A DNA stretch of 7,479 bases, taken from NCBI GenBank assembly GCA_904501675.1, contig CAJGCL010000096.1, positions 1-7,479 of the forward strand, given 5' to 3'. How positions within the stretch are numbered: the stretch's first letter is position 1; the number at the start of each line of letters is the position of its first letter. Shown piece by piece: positions 6,375 to 7,479 of this stretch. A program made the translations under genes and the position numbers. The notes below the pieces were generated by a model. It did not search any database and was not told the origin of the DNA. It was given only the letters and a program-made list of their open reading frames with translations. Origin of the DNA: Clostridiaceae bacterium. GTDB taxonomy: Bacteria; Bacillota; Clostridia; Oscillospirales; Acutalibacteraceae.

Positions 6375-6980
6375 TTATGTGTTCGGGTCATGCTTTGCAA
6401 GTTCGTCAAGCTCATCCTGACGCTTCGCTTCTTCTATTCTATCTTCCAGCCACCCATCTCTTGTGTCGCGATAATCTTTTATAAGATTAGTCAAATCATA
6501 CTTCACCTTTGCAACATTTTTAACACCATGCAAGGTAATAAAATGGTCGGGAAGTTCAATTCTCAAACTTCCTGTTTGACTCAAACCCCACGTAGGGTTA
6601 GATATTCTTCGTACTGGTGAAAAACGACTCCTTTTTACATAAATCTCTTTAAGGTCAATGTCGGCAAAAACGCTATAAAGATTTTCATACCTTAATATAT
6701 AAGGCTCCATAAACTTATATTGATAAATGTATATACCAGCTCTATCATACTCTATAATAACTTTAGGTGTCATTACACGAAGAACCCATTTTGATAACAT
6801 GTAAACAAACGAAATCAGCATTACAATAAATCTGTAATCCAAAAGTAAAAGAAGTATTGTTTCAATATGCTCCGGATTGTATACAGTATTAAAAATATCA
6901 ACTATATAAATGACAAGCGAAACAAGTAAAAATGGTGCTACAAAAATCAAACCATTCGCTCGCTGAGCTAAAACTTTCAC
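6375..6980 (-). CDS. Two-helix membrane protein with bacterial PH-like domain, function unknown
   Basis: This 201-residue protein has two hydrophobic helices near the N-terminus (about 10-32, LIFVAPFLLVSLVIYIV; and about 47-68, around FIVMLISFVYML) joined by a short loop. They are followed by a soluble beta-rich region at about 72-168. The pattern YDRAGIYIY, then ENLYSVFADIDLKEI, then GSLRIELPDHFITLHGVKNVAKVKYDL resembles the bacterial PH (DUF304-like) fold, in which a Gly-rich strand and a final helix (about 155-168) close the domain. The tail (about 169-201) is highly charged and likely helical. The start is GTG at 6980, supported by the ribosome binding site GAGGAGA six to seven bases upstream; no ATG in frame lies between. 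It is a stand-alone gene, convergent with the GRE operon and divergent from tex. No function is implied by position. Confidence 0.8.
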   Translation of the reverse strand: MKVLAQRANGLIFVAPFLLVSLVIYIVDIFNTVYNPEHIETILLLLLDYRFIVMLISFVYMLSKWVLRVMTPKVIIEYDRAGIYIYQYKFMEPYILRYENLYSVFADIDLKEIYVKRSRFSPVRRISNPTWGLSQTGSLRIELPDHFITLHGVKNVAKVKYDLTNLIKDYRDTRDGWLEDRIEEAKRQDELDELAKHDPNT

Positions 6981-6984
6981 AAAA

Positions 6985-6991
6985 TCTCCTC
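6985..6991 (-). promoter_or_regulatory. Ribosome binding site deciding the GTG start of the membrane-protein gene
   Basis: On the minus strand GAGGAGA is followed by TTTT and then GTG (6980-6978). This strong site fixes the non-ATG start. Confidence 0.8.
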
Positions 6992-7008
6992 GCTTTCACA
7001 CTAATAAA

Positions 7009-7037
7009 ATAATATCAAAAATTTTACTTTTTATCAA
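7009..7037 (-). promoter_or_regulatory. Sigma-A-type promoter of the membrane-protein gene
   Basis: Read on the minus strand, TTGATA (7037-7032) is followed by exactly 17 bases and TATTAT (7014-7009). Each hexamer has one mismatch to TTGACA/TATAAT. Transcription would start near 7002, giving a leader of about 20 bases that contains the ribosome binding site. Confidence 0.7.
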
Positions 7038-7046
7038 TAGTTTCGG

Positions 7047-7075
7047 ATGACAAGAACGCTACTTTATGGTATTAT
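7047..7075 (+). promoter_or_regulatory. Sigma-A-type promoter of tex, with extended -10
   Basis: ATGACA (7047-7052) is followed by 17 bases and TATTAT (7070-7075). TGG directly before the -10 fits the extended -10 pattern TGn. The start would be near 7082, leaving a short leader of about 26 bases before ATG 7108. An alternative -10, TATACT, lies at 7079-7084. Confidence 0.65.
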
Positions 7076-7095
7076 TAGATATACTATTATATATA

Positions 7096-7100
7096 GAGGA
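7096..7100 (+). promoter_or_regulatory. Ribosome binding site of tex
   Basis: GAGGA lies seven bases before ATG 7108 and supports this start, which also matches the conserved N-terminus of Tex proteins. Confidence 0.75.
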
Positions 7101-7107
7101 CGATTAC

Positions 7108-7479
7108 ATGGATATTTTAAAGCTTTTACAAGAAGAATTTTCAATCAGCGAATTACACATTAAAAACATTGTTTCGCTTATTGATGACGGAAATACTATT
7201 CCTTTCATTGCACGTTACAGAAAGGAAATGACAGGCTCCTGCGACGATCAGAAGCTTCGTGACATTAACGACAGACTCACTTATCTCAGAAATCTTGAAA
7301 AACGCAAGGAAGAGGTTCTCTCTTCTATTGAAGAGCAAGGCAAATTAACTGACGAAATCTCTCAGGCAGTAGCTACCGCTGTTACTCTCGCAGAGGTTGA
7401 AGACATATACAGACCATATAAGCAGAAGAGAAAAACACGCGCCTCTGTTGCTAAAGAAAAAGGCCTTGAACCTCTTGCA
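7108..7479 (+). CDS. tex: Tex RNA-binding transcription accessory protein, N-terminal part (runs off the window)
   Basis: The first 124 residues are present and the frame is open to the window end; family members have about 700-780 residues and end in an S1 domain, which lies outside. Recognisable blocks of the Tex N-terminal domain are LIDDGNTIPFIARYRKE (about 24-40), LRDINDRLTYLRNLEKRKEEV, EEQGKLT, EDIYRPYKQKRKTRA and AKEKGLEPLA. Tex is a cytosolic RNA/DNA-binding protein associated with transcription and RNA metabolism. The ATG is preceded by a good ribosome binding site and a short promoter-bearing leader. It is divergent from the membrane-protein gene and shows no functional tie to the GRE operon; it reads as a core-genome boundary to the right of the catabolic cluster. 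Confidence 0.94.
   Translation, partial: MDILKLLQEEFSISELHIKNIVSLIDDGNTIPFIARYRKEMTGSCDDQKLRDINDRLTYLRNLEKRKEEVLSSIEEQGKLTDEISQAVATAVTLAEVEDIYRPYKQKRKTRASVAKEKGLEPLA

Noticed and set aside
6336..6620. Plus-strand 94-residue frame overlapping the end of the membrane-protein gene
   Set aside because: It is antisense to a gene with a good start and domain pattern and has no ribosome binding site.
7153..7338. Minus-strand frame inside tex
   Set aside because: It lies opposite the highly conserved Tex N-terminal domain.

Overview
The window looks like a chromosomal segment of a strictly anaerobic, AT-rich Firmicute, most likely an uncultured gut-type member of the Clostridia. The basis is the AT-rich composition, strong GAGGT/GAGGA ribosome binding sites, an oxygen-sensitive glycyl radical enzyme (GRE) with its radical SAM activase, and a Firmicutes-like tex gene. 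This taxonomic call is inference; no rRNA or other phylogenetic marker is present.

Bases 2-6151 hold five tightly packed plus-strand genes, read as one operon that begins upstream of the window: (1) the 3' part of a GRE-activating radical SAM enzyme; (2) a full-length 788-residue GRE of the dehydratase/lyase type with catalytic Cys414 and glycyl radical Gly759; (3) an FGGY carbohydrate kinase resembling sedoheptulokinases; (4) a class I phosphomannose-isomerase-like cupin enzyme; (5) an unrecognised, TPR-like helical protein. Gaps are 3 to 13 bases, and three of the four junctions have the ribosome binding site embedded in the end of the upstream gene. A strong intrinsic terminator follows at 6156-6188.

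Taken together, genes 1-4 look like a radical-dependent route for using a sugar or sugar derivative: the kinase phosphorylates it, the isomerase interconverts aldose and ketose phosphates, and the GRE performs a radical elimination or ring-opening. E. coli GREs YbiW and PflD are known to act on 1,5-anhydrohexitol 6-phosphates, so a sugar-phosphate GRE has precedent. Here the pairing with a sedoheptulokinase-like kinase and a ManA-like isomerase, plus unusual residues in all three GRE active-site segments, points to a different and possibly undescribed substrate. The order of steps cannot be read from the sequence, and no transporter, aldolase or regulator is visible.

Bases 6152-6374 are a convergent intergenic region with the operon terminator, a large palindromic hairpin (6220-6264) and weak AT-rich hairpins. 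A minus-strand gene (6375-6980) encodes a two-helix membrane protein with a bacterial PH-like domain and a GTG start. It is transcribed divergently from tex (7108 to beyond the window end), and a well-formed pair of back-to-back sigma-A-type promoters lies in the 127-base gap between them.
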